Shown here: in pieces, positions 6,623 to 15,476 of the stretch | Layout of the letters: each line of letters opens with the position of its first letter | How positions within the stretch are numbered: position 1 is the stretch's first letter | Assembly (NCBI RefSeq): GCF_001612725.1 | Contig: NZ_BDAZ01000032.1 | Span: forward strand, 1-64,000 | Reading direction: 5' to 3' | Length of the DNA stretch: 64,000 nucleotides | DNA from: Nocardia anaemiae NBRC 100462 | GTDB lineage: Bacteria; Actinomycetota; Actinomycetes; Mycobacteriales; Mycobacteriaceae | Position numbers and translations under genes: made by a program | The notes under the pieces: model-generated | Told to the model about the DNA's origin: nothing | The model's database searches: none | Seen by the model: the letters and a program-made list of their open reading frames with translations, nothing else

Positions 6623-8668
6623 TCAGCTCACTTCGAACTCGTTGGTGGTGCCGGTGAACGGGTGCAGGGTGCCGTCGAGGCTCAGGCTGTCGGCGAAGTG
6701 CTGCATGCGGTAGGTGCCGGGGGTGGCGTCGGTGGGGATATCCCAGGTGAAGCGGGCTACGGATTCGGCAAGTCCGCGCTTGCTCCAGTAGAACCGGACG
6801 GCCCATTCGCCCTCGTTGGCGACGCGGACCCAGTCGCCGGATGCGTTGCGGCGCTGCACTTCCAGGAAGGTGCCGTTGCGGCGCGGGTTGTGTTTCGGGT
6901 GGGCGGAGACGAATTCGGCGGCGGCCTGGGTGCCCGGGGCGTACGACGCAGCGGGCTGGGTCAGGACATCGCCGAATCCACGGCCTACCGGTGTGGCGTC
7001 CGGGCCGGGCGCGGGCTGCAAGCTCGGCTGCAGGTTGGATATGTCGCGCGGCGCCGGTCCGCGCGGAACCTGCTGGCGGGCGGCGAAAGCCGTTGCCAGA
7101 CGGGTGAACTCCTGCTGGTAGGCGGGCAATGTGTAGCGGCCGAAGAGGGTTGAGCCGCCCTCGTATTGCTGGGAGTCGTATTCCTCCGGGGTGGTGACGT
7201 ATTCGTGATACGCGTTCGCATACCCCTGCATCAGCACCTGCTCCAGTGGGACGCCGAGCGCGGCCGCAACCGACCGACGAACGCGCAGTCCGGCGACGAT
7301 GGTGAATTCCGCACCGCCGCAGGCCAAGTAGAGCTCGCCGATTCGAACGAGCTGAATCGGAACCACATTCGGCACCCACGGCACCGGCGGCAACAGCCCG
7401 AGCGGCGCGATGATCGCCTTGGGCGCCTGCGCATCCGCGAGCCACGACGGTGCGGGCTGACGCGGATCGCCGAGCGCATCGATGAACGGGTTCCGCACAC
7501 CTTCCGGGATCGGCAGGCCCGGCAGTCCCGGACCGTCCTCGACGCTGCCTGCGATGAGGGAAACACCCGCGGCGGCGGGCGCGGTGTGGCGCGGTTGGCC
7601 GTCGGATGTGAATCGGCCGTCGACGGCGGTATCGGCCAGGTCGATATAACAGAGCATCGAATCGACCGGACCGCTGATGGGGTGTGTGCTCGCCAATGCG
7701 GTTTTCGATGCGGCGTACTGGCGCTCGCCGATGATGCGGGTGTTGTCGAACTCGTTCTCGGTGGGGCCCGAACCGGGTTGCAGATTCAGATTGGGGGACA
7801 TATCGCCCGCGTTGGTCTGTGCGAATGCGGCGACGAAATCGGTGCGGCCATCGAGATAGCGCACGCCGTGCTCGGTGTGTTCATAGGAGAACGAGGCATA
7901 GCCCTTGTTATCCGCGCTGATCAGTCGGTTCTGGTTGGTCATCGAGGTGTTGTGTGTGGCGAACCAGGTGATGGCGCCGACTTGTTTGCCGCCCTTGACG
8001 AATGACAGCGCGGTGACCGCCGGGTCGATGGCATTCGGGAAGTGCTGTTTATCCACATCCGGATTGCGTTCGAAGGCAACTCGCGATCGGTTGACGCTCG
8101 CGTCGTGCAGTTCGGCGCGCCCCAGTGAAAGCGTGCCCGGTCCGAGATCGGCATGCGCGGCGGCGATCGCCTCCACAATGCCGTTCACCTCGGCGTCGTA
8201 TACCTGCTGTTGAAAACCCGGAATCGACAGGTTGTACGCGTAATCGTTGCTGGAGCCGCCACAGGTCGCATGCGAATGCGTCGAGGTGAGCACGACGTTC
8301 TGTTCGGTATACAGATCACCGAAGCGGCGGGCGAGTTCGAGCATGACGCCACGATGCACGGACTGGAAAATCATGCCGTTCTCCGCTACCGCGAACACGA
8401 TTCGGCGTGCACCACTGTCGATGATGAATGCACGAGCACGTGGGCGCAGATGGATGCCCGCCGTCTGCTGCTCGAACTGTGAATAGCCCATCATTCCGCA
8501 TTCGGCGGCCGGGCCGGTGATATCGGAAAGACCGAGTCCGATGACGTAGCCACGTGATTCGGCGGCCGGTGCGCCGAGCGCCGCTGTCCCACCTGGCATC
8601 GTGGCCGCCGCCAACGTGGCCGATCCCACCGCGGTTCGGGCCAGCACTGTTCTGCGCGACACCGGCAT
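6623..8668 (-). CDS. Neutral/alkaline non-lysosomal ceramidase, Tat-exported
   Basis: A 681-residue secreted hydrolase expected to cleave the amide bond of ceramide to sphingosine and fatty acid. It begins with a twin-arginine signal (MPVSRRTVLARTAVGSATLA). Family hallmarks are present: THSHATCGG (zinc-ligand region, about 130-138), FATHNTSM with His239, and NAGDMSPN (286-293), whose Ser291 corresponds to the nucleophile of Pseudomonas neutral ceramidase. The C-terminal immunoglobulin-like domain ends the chain. ATG 8668 has GGGAGA just upstream. It is homologous to Rv0669c. It is transcribed divergently from a TetR gene across an 18-bp operator-like palindrome, which suggests induction by a lipid-like ligand. 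Confidence 0.92.
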   Translation of the reverse strand: MPVSRRTVLARTAVGSATLAAATMPGGTAALGAPAAESRGYVIGLGLSDITGPAAECGMMGYSQFEQQTAGIHLRPRARAFIIDSGARRIVFAVAENGMIFQSVHRGVMLELARRFGDLYTEQNVVLTSTHSHATCGGSSNDYAYNLSIPGFQQQVYDAEVNGIVEAIAAAHADLGPGTLSLGRAELHDASVNRSRVAFERNPDVDKQHFPNAIDPAVTALSFVKGGKQVGAITWFATHNTSMTNQNRLISADNKGYASFSYEHTEHGVRYLDGRTDFVAAFAQTNAGDMSPNLNLQPGSGPTENEFDNTRIIGERQYAASKTALASTHPISGPVDSMLCYIDLADTAVDGRFTSDGQPRHTAPAAAGVSLIAGSVEDGPGLPGLPIPEGVRNPFIDALGDPRQPAPSWLADAQAPKAIIAPLGLLPPVPWVPNVVPIQLVRIGELYLACGGAEFTIVAGLRVRRSVAAALGVPLEQVLMQGYANAYHEYVTTPEEYDSQQYEGGSTLFGRYTLPAYQQEFTRLATAFAARQQVPRGPAPRDISNLQPSLQPAPGPDATPVGRGFGDVLTQPAASYAPGTQAAAEFVSAHPKHNPRRNGTFLEVQRRNASGDWVRVANEGEWAVRFYWSKRGLAESVARFTWDIPTDATPGTYRMQHFADSLSLDGTLHPFTGTTNEFEVS

Positions 8669-8708
8669 ACGCGTCTCCCTTCGATCCCGTGCTGAAGCGA
8701 ACCACACA

Positions 8709-8726
8709 ACTGGACAATCGTCCAGT
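8709..8726. promoter_or_regulatory. TetR-type operator between the ceramidase and tetR genes
   Basis: ACTGGACAATCGTCCAGT: perfect 7-bp arms around a 4-bp spacer, placed 41 bp from the ceramidase start and 58 bp from the TetR start. Such a palindrome in a divergent TetR spacer is the standard form of a local operator that represses both genes. The core TGGAC-N4-GTCCA recurs at 24133-24146. Confidence 0.7.
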
Positions 8727-8783
8727 CAAGATTTTCGGCCCTGCGAATTGACTGTGGCGAAGTTGCGGACTTAACTCCCTTGG

Positions 8784-9410
8784 GTGTCCTCCCGATTGAG
8801 CGTCGAAGAACGACGGGCCCACCTTATCGAGGCAGCCATCGGCCTTGCCGAGAAAAAGGGCGTCGCGGGCGTGACCACGCGCGATGTCGCTCAGGCAGCC
8901 GGTGTTTCGCTCGGTGTGGTGCATTACTGTTTCGAAAACAAGGACGCGCTGATGACCGAGCTGGTCAAGGCGTTGTCGATGGAATTGCGCGATTCCGTTG
9001 ACGCCAACGAAACAGTTTGGCAAGACGTCGGAAGTGGAAAAGAAGCGCTTCAAAAATTGGTGCGCGCCGGACTCGAACTGATGTGGCTCAACATTGAAGC
9101 CACACCCGAACGACAACTACTCACCTACGAAACCACGACATATGCGCTACGCGAAGGAGAATCGACTCCCGCAAAACTCGCGATCGCGCGCGAACAGTAC
9201 GCATTCAACGACACCACCGTCGCCGACATCCTCGACCATGCCCGCGATGCCACCGGTTGCCAGTGGTCCGTGCCGGTGCCGACGCTGAGCCGCTTCACCT
9301 TGAACGTGATCGACGGCATCGTCTTGCGCTGGCTGGTCGACAACGACAGCGAAAGCGTCCGCGCCCAACTGGATCTCCTCAGCGAAATGGTCGCCAACTA
9401 CGCGACCTAG
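8784..9410 (+). CDS. TetR/AcrR family transcriptional regulator (local ceramidase regulator)
   Basis: A 208-residue regulator. The N-terminal helix-turn-helix is canonical: HLIEAAIGLAEKKGVAGVTTRDVAQAAGVSLGVVHYCFENKDALM (about residues 13-57). The rest is a helical ligand-binding domain with a C-terminal dimer interface. It starts at GTG 8784. Its divergent position beside the ceramidase gene and the palindrome at 8709-8726 make it the probable repressor of that gene and of itself. The inducer is inferred to be a sphingoid or fatty-acid compound; nothing in the sequence proves this. Confidence 0.88.
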   Translation: MSSRLSVEERRAHLIEAAIGLAEKKGVAGVTTRDVAQAAGVSLGVVHYCFENKDALMTELVKALSMELRDSVDANETVWQDVGSGKEALQKLVRAGLELMWLNIEATPERQLLTYETTTYALREGESTPAKLAIAREQYAFNDTTVADILDHARDATGCQWSVPVPTLSRFTLNVIDGIVLRWLVDNDSESVRAQLDLLSEMVANYAT

Positions 9411-9456
9411 CAACCTCGACGGAACGCCCCTATCCCACCCCCTCGACGCGCGAGCG

Positions 9457-9526
9457 ATCAAGATCAGGTGGAACTGGCGGCGGTGGCTACTCGCGGTTTG
9501 CCGCCATGGTTCCACGTGATCATTTG
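9457..9526. repeat. Dispersed inverted-repeat element, copy 2
   Basis: The left arm atcaagatcaggtgga (9457-9472) is identical to that of copy 1 at 596. The right arm begins at 9511 (tccacgtgatcatttg) and carries several mismatches. The arm-to-arm distance of 54 bp equals that of copy 1, and both centres contain a ctcg...gccgccatgg pattern. It lies between convergent genes, so a terminator-like role is possible. Confidence 0.65.
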
Positions 9527-9547
9527 TCCAGCCGGAACCCAGGGGGT

Positions 9548-12500
9548 TCAGGGTGGGGGGTGGGGGGTTTGGATGTGGGTGGTTGTGTTGTCGTGCCACC
9601 AGGGGACGGAGATGGTGGCTTCCAGGGCGCCGGTGAGGTGGATCTGGAGGGTGTCGTGGAGGACCAGGTCACCTTCGGCGGGGAGGGTGAAGAGTTGGCG
9701 GAGAACGACTCCCAGTGGTTCGGCGGACCATGTGGTGTGGCGGCCCTGGGTTATCACCTCGGCGGTGATCACGTCGGAGACCATGGGGAGATCGAGCAGA
9801 GTCGCGAGGGCGGGTGCGGTGTCGGTATCGCCTGCGACCAGGTGATCCGCGGGAACGGCGAGGCCGAACCAGGGCTGGTCGAGTACCCAGGCATCGTTGG
9901 GGTTGACGACTGCCGAGGACAGGGCGCGTACCCGCTCGGGGGGTTCGAGTTCGGTGAGGTCGAGGTGGTTCACGGCGGCGGCGAGGCGGGCGTGGGTTCG
10001 GGAAACCACCTCGGGCGTAGGGGTTTTCGATGGGTCGGCGAGGGCGTCCAGTAGTGCGGCGGCAAGGTCCTGGGTAATGGCGTTCGGGTTTGCCAGGACC
10101 GCGCGCAAGGCTGCGGAATCCAAGTCGGACAGCTCGAATTCGGGCAGGAGACCGGCAAATTCGGTGTCGGTGGGGTGACGGAACAGGCCGAGGGGGGTGC
10201 CGTCGATGCGCGCATGTCTGCGCAACCACCAGGCGGTGTAGCCGTCGGGATCGGTGAGCAGTTCGCGGGTGCGCTGACTGGACGCCAACTGCCGCAACGC
10301 CGCTGGCCAGGCTGATTCGTCGACGAGATCCAGGTCGCGGACGGCGGCCAGCTCGGGCGGATCCTCGGGCAGGCCCGACCACCAGCGCTCCTCATCGTCC
10401 AGATGGTGGTCGGGGCCGGTGGGATCGGTTTCGACAACGATGCTGAAGTCCCAGCCGACGCCTACCGCACGCAGCGCCTCGGCGCCATAGCGGTCCACCA
10501 GATCCGGTGCGACGGTGCCGAACGGCGAATCCGACACCAGCAATGCGCTCAGCGGTGCGTCGGGGAGCAGCAATTCGTCGGCGGGGAGCAATTCTCCGGT
10601 GGTGTCGGGTAATTCGAGCAGGCCGAGCCAGGATGGGAGTGCCGACGGATCGGCATGCACGGCGAGCCGCAGCACCGCGTCGGTGGTATCCGGATCGCCC
10701 GGCTGGTCCTCCAGTTCCGCGCGTAATCCGGGATCGCTCAACAGATCCTCGGCGGTGGCCGAACGGGCGCCGAGTCGCGCCAGGAGCGGATGAACTGCCT
10801 CGGGATGCGCCAAACGCGCCCAGTGCACCGGAATGGCGACATCGAGCTGATCATCCAAAACCACTGTGCGCGGGCCGGTTACCAGTCGACCATCGGCCAG
10901 CGGAACGGCGAGCGCTCCGAGCTCCTCAGCGGCGAGCGGGTCGACGACGTACGGCTCCAACGCCGCATACAGCGACTGCCACCACTTCGGGGACCGTTCG
11001 AGCCCGCTCGAAAGTTCCGCCAGACGAGCAAGTCCCAGTCTGTGCACGTCCAGTACACCCAGGGCCTCGCTATGTGCTCGCCCTGATAATTCAGGTATCA
11101 CCAGGGGGCCGACGATGTCATCGAGTAGATCGGCCAATTCCCCACTCAGACCGGTGAATACGCTTGCTCGGGTAGGTACTGCGGTTGCGTCAGGGATTGT
11201 CCGCGGAGGCGCGTCGCCGGTAATTTCCGCGGCGGTCCAGTTGTCCTCGATGTCGAGTAGTCCGGCATCGCTCTCAGTGGCCGCTGAAAAAGCTTGACCT
11301 GCAACGCCTGTCGACTGTGTGGCAGCTTTGCCAGAGGCTTTCGAGCGAGCGGTGACAACCGGGAGCCACGGGTGGGTCTGTAGTTCGCGAATCAGGGCTT
11401 CGCGCAGAATGCCGTCGACCTCACTACGGGCGAATCCCGGGGTGGGAACCAGGACGAGGCGGTCGCGCGGCGGGAGCGCGCGGGCGAAATCGGCGTAGCC
11501 CGCAGCGAATTCGGCAAGTCGCGCACCGGGGAGGACGCGTCGCCGGTCCGGCTGCATAGGGATGTCGGCGATCAGCAGCGCCGGTAACGACAGCTCCTCG
11601 TCGGAGCGCGTGGGAGCGCGCAACACATCATGCGCGGCGGACACCGGCCTGCCATCCCGAACCGGCAGCAACCAGCGCGCCCGGGCGGTTCGGTACTCCC
11701 ACCAAACCCGTCGCGCCGATCCGGGGCCATCGATGCGCAGTTCCTGGAGCCCCGCGGAAAAGCGAGCGCTCAGGGTTGGACCTGTGCTGGCGAATTCGGC
11801 GTCGAGGGTTTCGTGCGGGTTGATCGGGTCGGCGTGCCTGTCGCTTGGGTGGGCGTGCTCGGGCTCGTGTGGGTGTTCGTTCGGCAGATCGGTGCGGGTG
11901 CTGGTGATTTCATCGTCGCCGATTTGGATGCTCTTTAGGGCGGGCAGTTCGAGGAGGAGGTCGACGGCTTCGGCGCGCATGGCGGCGAGTAGGGATTGGG
12001 CATCGACGTCGGGGCGCAGACGCAGGACGATCTCGGTGTCTGCTTCAGGTGGCGGGGTCGCTTCGATGGGCCAGGCCAGGCGCAGGACGGGTGGGGTGAA
12101 GGTTTCGGCCGAGTCGGGGACGGTGATCGCGTTGTCGCGCAGGGCTTTCCAGGTGAGATCGCGGGAGAACCGTATCGCGCCGGTGGTCGATCGCACCTCG
12201 ATCTCGTCGCTTACCGTGCGTACGGCGGTGAAGCCGACGCCGAAGCGGCCGACGCTCGCGGTCGGATCCGCCTTACCGGATGCGCGCAGTGCGGTCAGCG
12301 CGTGCACGCCCGGAAGATCCAGCGGTGCACCGGTATTCGAGATGTGCACGTCGCGGTCGACAAGACGCACCACCACTCGGCCCGCGACACCAGCCTTGGC
12401 CGCCGCATCCGCGGCGTTCTGCGCCAATTCGGTCAGCAGCCGATCCCGATACCCCGCCCGCACCAGATCCGCCTCGGTCGCCGCGTCCTCCCGCAGCCGA

Positions 12501-12586
12501 GTAGGCGAATCCCGCCACGCGGCAAGAACCCCCGCCCGCAGCCCCGCCGTCCCGAACGGATCCGCGGCCCCGCCCGCCGCACTCAC
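9548..12586 (-). CDS. Sacsin N-terminal-like (HSP90/Bergerat-fold) ATPase
   Basis: A 1012-residue protein. Residues about 25-200 form a GHKL ATP-binding fold with ELAQNAADA (53-61, Mg-binding Asn), ISNTGAPLD (82-90) and the lid motif VGRFGVGFTAV (112-122). This is the sacsin/HSP90 pattern rather than a histidine kinase, since no phospho-acceptor or receiver domain is visible. The remaining 800 residues are Asp/Glu/Leu-rich with no domain I recognise. GTG 12586 overlaps the stop of the DUF3027 gene (GTGA), implying translational coupling. A chaperone-like role is inferred from the fold only. The 3' end is followed by the inverted-repeat element. Confidence 0.8.
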   Translation of the reverse strand: MSAAGGAADPFGTAGLRAGVLAAWRDSPTRLREDAATEADLVRAGYRDRLLTELAQNAADAAAKAGVAGRVVVRLVDRDVHISNTGAPLDLPGVHALTALRASGKADPTASVGRFGVGFTAVRTVSDEIEVRSTTGAIRFSRDLTWKALRDNAITVPDSAETFTPPVLRLAWPIEATPPPEADTEIVLRLRPDVDAQSLLAAMRAEAVDLLLELPALKSIQIGDDEITSTRTDLPNEHPHEPEHAHPSDRHADPINPHETLDAEFASTGPTLSARFSAGLQELRIDGPGSARRVWWEYRTARARWLLPVRDGRPVSAAHDVLRAPTRSDEELSLPALLIADIPMQPDRRRVLPGARLAEFAAGYADFARALPPRDRLVLVPTPGFARSEVDGILREALIRELQTHPWLPVVTARSKASGKAATQSTGVAGQAFSAATESDAGLLDIEDNWTAAEITGDAPPRTIPDATAVPTRASVFTGLSGELADLLDDIVGPLVIPELSGRAHSEALGVLDVHRLGLARLAELSSGLERSPKWWQSLYAALEPYVVDPLAAEELGALAVPLADGRLVTGPRTVVLDDQLDVAIPVHWARLAHPEAVHPLLARLGARSATAEDLLSDPGLRAELEDQPGDPDTTDAVLRLAVHADPSALPSWLGLLELPDTTGELLPADELLLPDAPLSALLVSDSPFGTVAPDLVDRYGAEALRAVGVGWDFSIVVETDPTGPDHHLDDEERWWSGLPEDPPELAAVRDLDLVDESAWPAALRQLASSQRTRELLTDPDGYTAWWLRRHARIDGTPLGLFRHPTDTEFAGLLPEFELSDLDSAALRAVLANPNAITQDLAAALLDALADPSKTPTPEVVSRTHARLAAAVNHLDLTELEPPERVRALSSAVVNPNDAWVLDQPWFGLAVPADHLVAGDTDTAPALATLLDLPMVSDVITAEVITQGRHTTWSAEPLGVVLRQLFTLPAEGDLVLHDTLQIHLTGALEATISVPWWHDNTTTHIQTPHPPP

Positions 12587-15459
12587 CCCTGCAGCGATGA
12601 CCCGAACTCCGGCCGAGCCGCAGCCCCAGGCCCACTCCCACGCTCGTTGTCAGCAGGCTCGCCACCGACACCCGCGGCCCCGCCGTCAGCGTCGGCATGC
12701 CCACCAGCAGCGTCCGCAGTCGCGCCGCCTGCATCGATCACGGCATCACGAACCGCGGAAGCGCCGCCATCAGCACCCGCATTCGCACTGTCGTCCTCGC
12801 CGCGAGCACCTACAGCCTCACCGTCAGCCTGCGCAGCACCACCATCGATGCCCCCACCCGCACTACCTACGTCGACGCCTTCGCCGCGAGCACCTACAGC
12901 CTCATCGTCAGCCTGCGCAGCGCCACCATCGATGCCCGCGCTCGCACTATCTGCGCTGGCCGCCACGCCATCAGCACCCGCGGTCGCGCTGTCGGTATCG
13001 ACAGCGCCACGATCGGTGCCCGCCCCGGTCGCGATATCAGCATCCGATCCGGGCTGCGACACAGCAGCTTCAGCACCCGGCTCGACGGAAGTCGGGACGC
13101 CGGTCACCGTGGGCTCAGGGGCCGCCACGCTCTCAGTAGCCGCATCATTCGCCCCGGCCTCGCCACCGGCACCTGTGGCATCGAGATCGTCGCCACCATC
13201 GGTACCCGCACGCACGCCGTGAGCGTCGGCCGCCTCGCCATGAACGGCGGAAATCTCGCCACCCGCAACGTCAGCTTCGCCTGCGAAGTCTGCCACCCCA
13301 CCCGCCGCGTCGGTATCCGATTCCGGCTGCGCCGCAACAACTTCAGTGCTCAGGTCAAGCACTGCGGCGTTAGCTTCAACCGCCCCATTGGCACCCAACT
13401 CACCCACGCGGTCGACGCCCGGCGCCACACCAGCAGCCGCCCCGGACACAGCCGCATCGGCACTCGACTCGCTCGCAGCGACGCCACCTTCCACACCGTT
13501 GGTCGCCGAGGCTTCGTGAATTGCCGCATCGGCAGCGTCACTCGCAGCGCCCGCCTCAATCGCGACATCAGCATCCGATCCCTGGTGCGACGCAGCAGCT
13601 TCAGCGCTCGGCTGCACGGCAGTGGGGGTGCTTGCCAGGCCCGCGGTCGCTGTAGTCTCGGGGCCTGTCACGCTTTCGGTGGTGGCGTTGTTCGGCTCGG
13701 ACTCGCCACTGGCGGATGGATCCATGGTCGAGTCTGCCGCGCCGCCGATCGGCTCGCGAGCCACATCGGACGCGTCAGCAGCAGATTCGATCACCGTGCT
13801 CGGATCGGCGACCACGTCAGCGGCCGAACCGAATGCGGCTGCGGTGCTGGATCTGTCGGCCACGCCCTGGGCGACGGCGTTGGGCTCGCCCGAGGTATCT
13901 GTCGCAGCAGAGCCCGACGCCTTGCCCGACTCGTCCGCGCCGGTCGACAGGGGGGCGATATCCGCTGCGGTGGTGCTGTGCTCCGGCGGCTCAGCAGTCC
14001 CCGCAGTCCGGGCCGCATCTCTTGCCTCGGTACCGACACTCGGCACCGCAGCGTCCTCGGAACCAGGCTCAGTCGGCGAGGGAGCCGTCAGATCTGCGAC
14101 AGCCGCATCGCCGGGCTCGCTGACCGCACTCCCCAGGGAAGCATCGTGCGTGGTGACCGTATTCGGTTCAGCCGTATCAGCTTCCGACGAGCTGGGGGCA
14201 TCCGGCTCTACCGAACTGGCCGACTCGACCCCGACACCCGATATGGCAACGCCCGGCTCCACTGCGGGCGGCTCAACCACCGGAGCAGTCGCGCTCGCGC
14301 CGAACCCAAGACTGGGCTCGCTACCTGCACCAGAAGCGGAGACATCCGGCGCGTCGACCGTATTCGACTCAGCCACAACATCGTCCGACGCGGTGGCACT
14401 CGGTTCCACCGCGCTGGCCGACTCAGCCATATCGCTCGACGTGTCGGTGCCCGGCGCGACCGAGGTCGGCTCGGCTATATCTTCAGCGGCCGCGGGCTCG
14501 CCGGGCAACGAGACGTCGTGGGCAACCGGCTCAGCCGCAACGTCATCCGACACGGCGGCAGCCGACTCCCCCGAGTCGGTCGCGACCTTGCCCGCTGCGT
14601 CGCTCGGCTCAGCGGCAGTGTCGGATGTGCGGTCGCTCGGCTCGGCCGTGGCCGCGGCTTCGCTGGTGCCGGTCACCGCATCCGGTGCGGCTTCGGTCGT
14701 GGGCTTTCGCAGCGCATCCGCCGGGATCACATCGAACGCGGCGTCGTCATACGCCTCGTACAGCGGCGATCCTCCGCCGGTCGGGACTTCTACGTCCGAG
14801 TGCGCGCCGCAGCCGTATTCGGCGTGGACTACGTGGCCGTCGGCGCCCATGGCGTTTCCGCAGACGCCGAAGGCGGAGCGGAGGGCACCGGCTAGCGGGA
14901 GGTAGAAGCCGCAGCGGCCGCAGGTGGAGGGGGCGGCCTTGGCCATATCGGTTTCGGGGCCGTATTCGGAGTACCAGCGTTCGGCGGCTTCCTCGCGACC
15001 CTCGCGGCTGAGCACCTTGGTGCGACCGAGGCCGATTTCCACCGCGACCTCGTCGACGGCCGGATCGCCGCTGGCGACATAGCCGGGCACCAGCCGCGGA
15101 TCGTCGGCGGGTGGGGCGAGCAGGTCGCCGGGCGCCAGATCGCCGGGGCGCACGCGCTGCTCCCACGGGACGAACTCGGGTGCGACCAGCGCGTCCGGAC
15201 CGGGCAGCAGAGCCGATTCGCTCACCGTCGCGTACAGCGCGCCGGGCGGGGCGGCCACCACGACCGCCCACTGCCAGCCGCGGTAACCGGACAGGGTGGC
15301 CTCGAACCGGTGGGTCGCCGCGGTCTCGTCCTCGGCGGTGACACCGAGATGCGCGCCGACGCCGGTCGGTTCCAGCTCCAGGAGCGCACGGCGGGCCACG
15401 TCGACGGCATCGGCAAGGATCGGCCGCACGCCGGACTGCGAAACAGATACTGCGCTCAC
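12583..15459 (-). CDS. DUF3027 protein with a ~700-residue low-complexity tail
   Basis: A 958-residue protein. The first ~250 residues are the DUF3027 domain as found in Rv0877: ADAVDVARRALLELEP, YRGWQWAVVVAAPPGA, WEQRVRPGDLAPGDLLAPPADDPRL and a Cys cluster (TCGRCG...GVCGNAMGADGHVVHAEYGCGAHSDVE) that looks like a zinc-binding module. From about residue 255 it is an Ala/Ser/Asp/Glu/Gly-rich repetitive tail, including repeated GIDGGAAQAD(D/G)EAVGARGE units. Family members I know are near 250-320 residues. Start GTG 15459. It is divergent from the glutaminyl cyclase gene (17 bp apart) and overlaps the sacsin-like gene. The function is unknown. Confidence 0.82.
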   Translation of the reverse strand: MSAVSVSQSGVRPILADAVDVARRALLELEPTGVGAHLGVTAEDETAATHRFEATLSGYRGWQWAVVVAAPPGALYATVSESALLPGPDALVAPEFVPWEQRVRPGDLAPGDLLAPPADDPRLVPGYVASGDPAVDEVAVEIGLGRTKVLSREGREEAAERWYSEYGPETDMAKAAPSTCGRCGFYLPLAGALRSAFGVCGNAMGADGHVVHAEYGCGAHSDVEVPTGGGSPLYEAYDDAAFDVIPADALRKPTTEAAPDAVTGTSEAAATAEPSDRTSDTAAEPSDAAGKVATDSGESAAAVSDDVAAEPVAHDVSLPGEPAAAEDIAEPTSVAPGTDTSSDMAESASAVEPSATASDDVVAESNTVDAPDVSASGAGSEPSLGFGASATAPVVEPPAVEPGVAISGVGVESASSVEPDAPSSSEADTAEPNTVTTHDASLGSAVSEPGDAAVADLTAPSPTEPGSEDAAVPSVGTEARDAARTAGTAEPPEHSTTAADIAPLSTGADESGKASGSAATDTSGEPNAVAQGVADRSSTAAAFGSAADVVADPSTVIESAADASDVAREPIGGAADSTMDPSASGESEPNNATTESVTGPETTATAGLASTPTAVQPSAEAAASHQGSDADVAIEAGAASDAADAAIHEASATNGVEGGVAASESSADAAVSGAAAGVAPGVDRVGELGANGAVEANAAVLDLSTEVVAAQPESDTDAAGGVADFAGEADVAGGEISAVHGEAADAHGVRAGTDGGDDLDATGAGGEAGANDAATESVAAPEPTVTGVPTSVEPGAEAAVSQPGSDADIATGAGTDRGAVDTDSATAGADGVAASADSASAGIDGGAAQADDEAVGARGEGVDVGSAGGGIDGGAAQADGEAVGARGEDDSANAGADGGASAVRDAVIDAGGATADAAGGHADADGGAAGVGGEPADNERGSGPGAAARPEFGSSLQG

Positions 15460-15476
15460 GGCCTACATTTTGCCGT

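Noticed and set aside
12697..14895. A 732-codon open frame on the plus strand opposite the DUF3027 gene, and another of 427 codons at 13622-14905
   Set aside because: They are products of the biased codon composition of the repetitive tail on the other strand; they have no ribosome site or family features and show mirror-image repeats.
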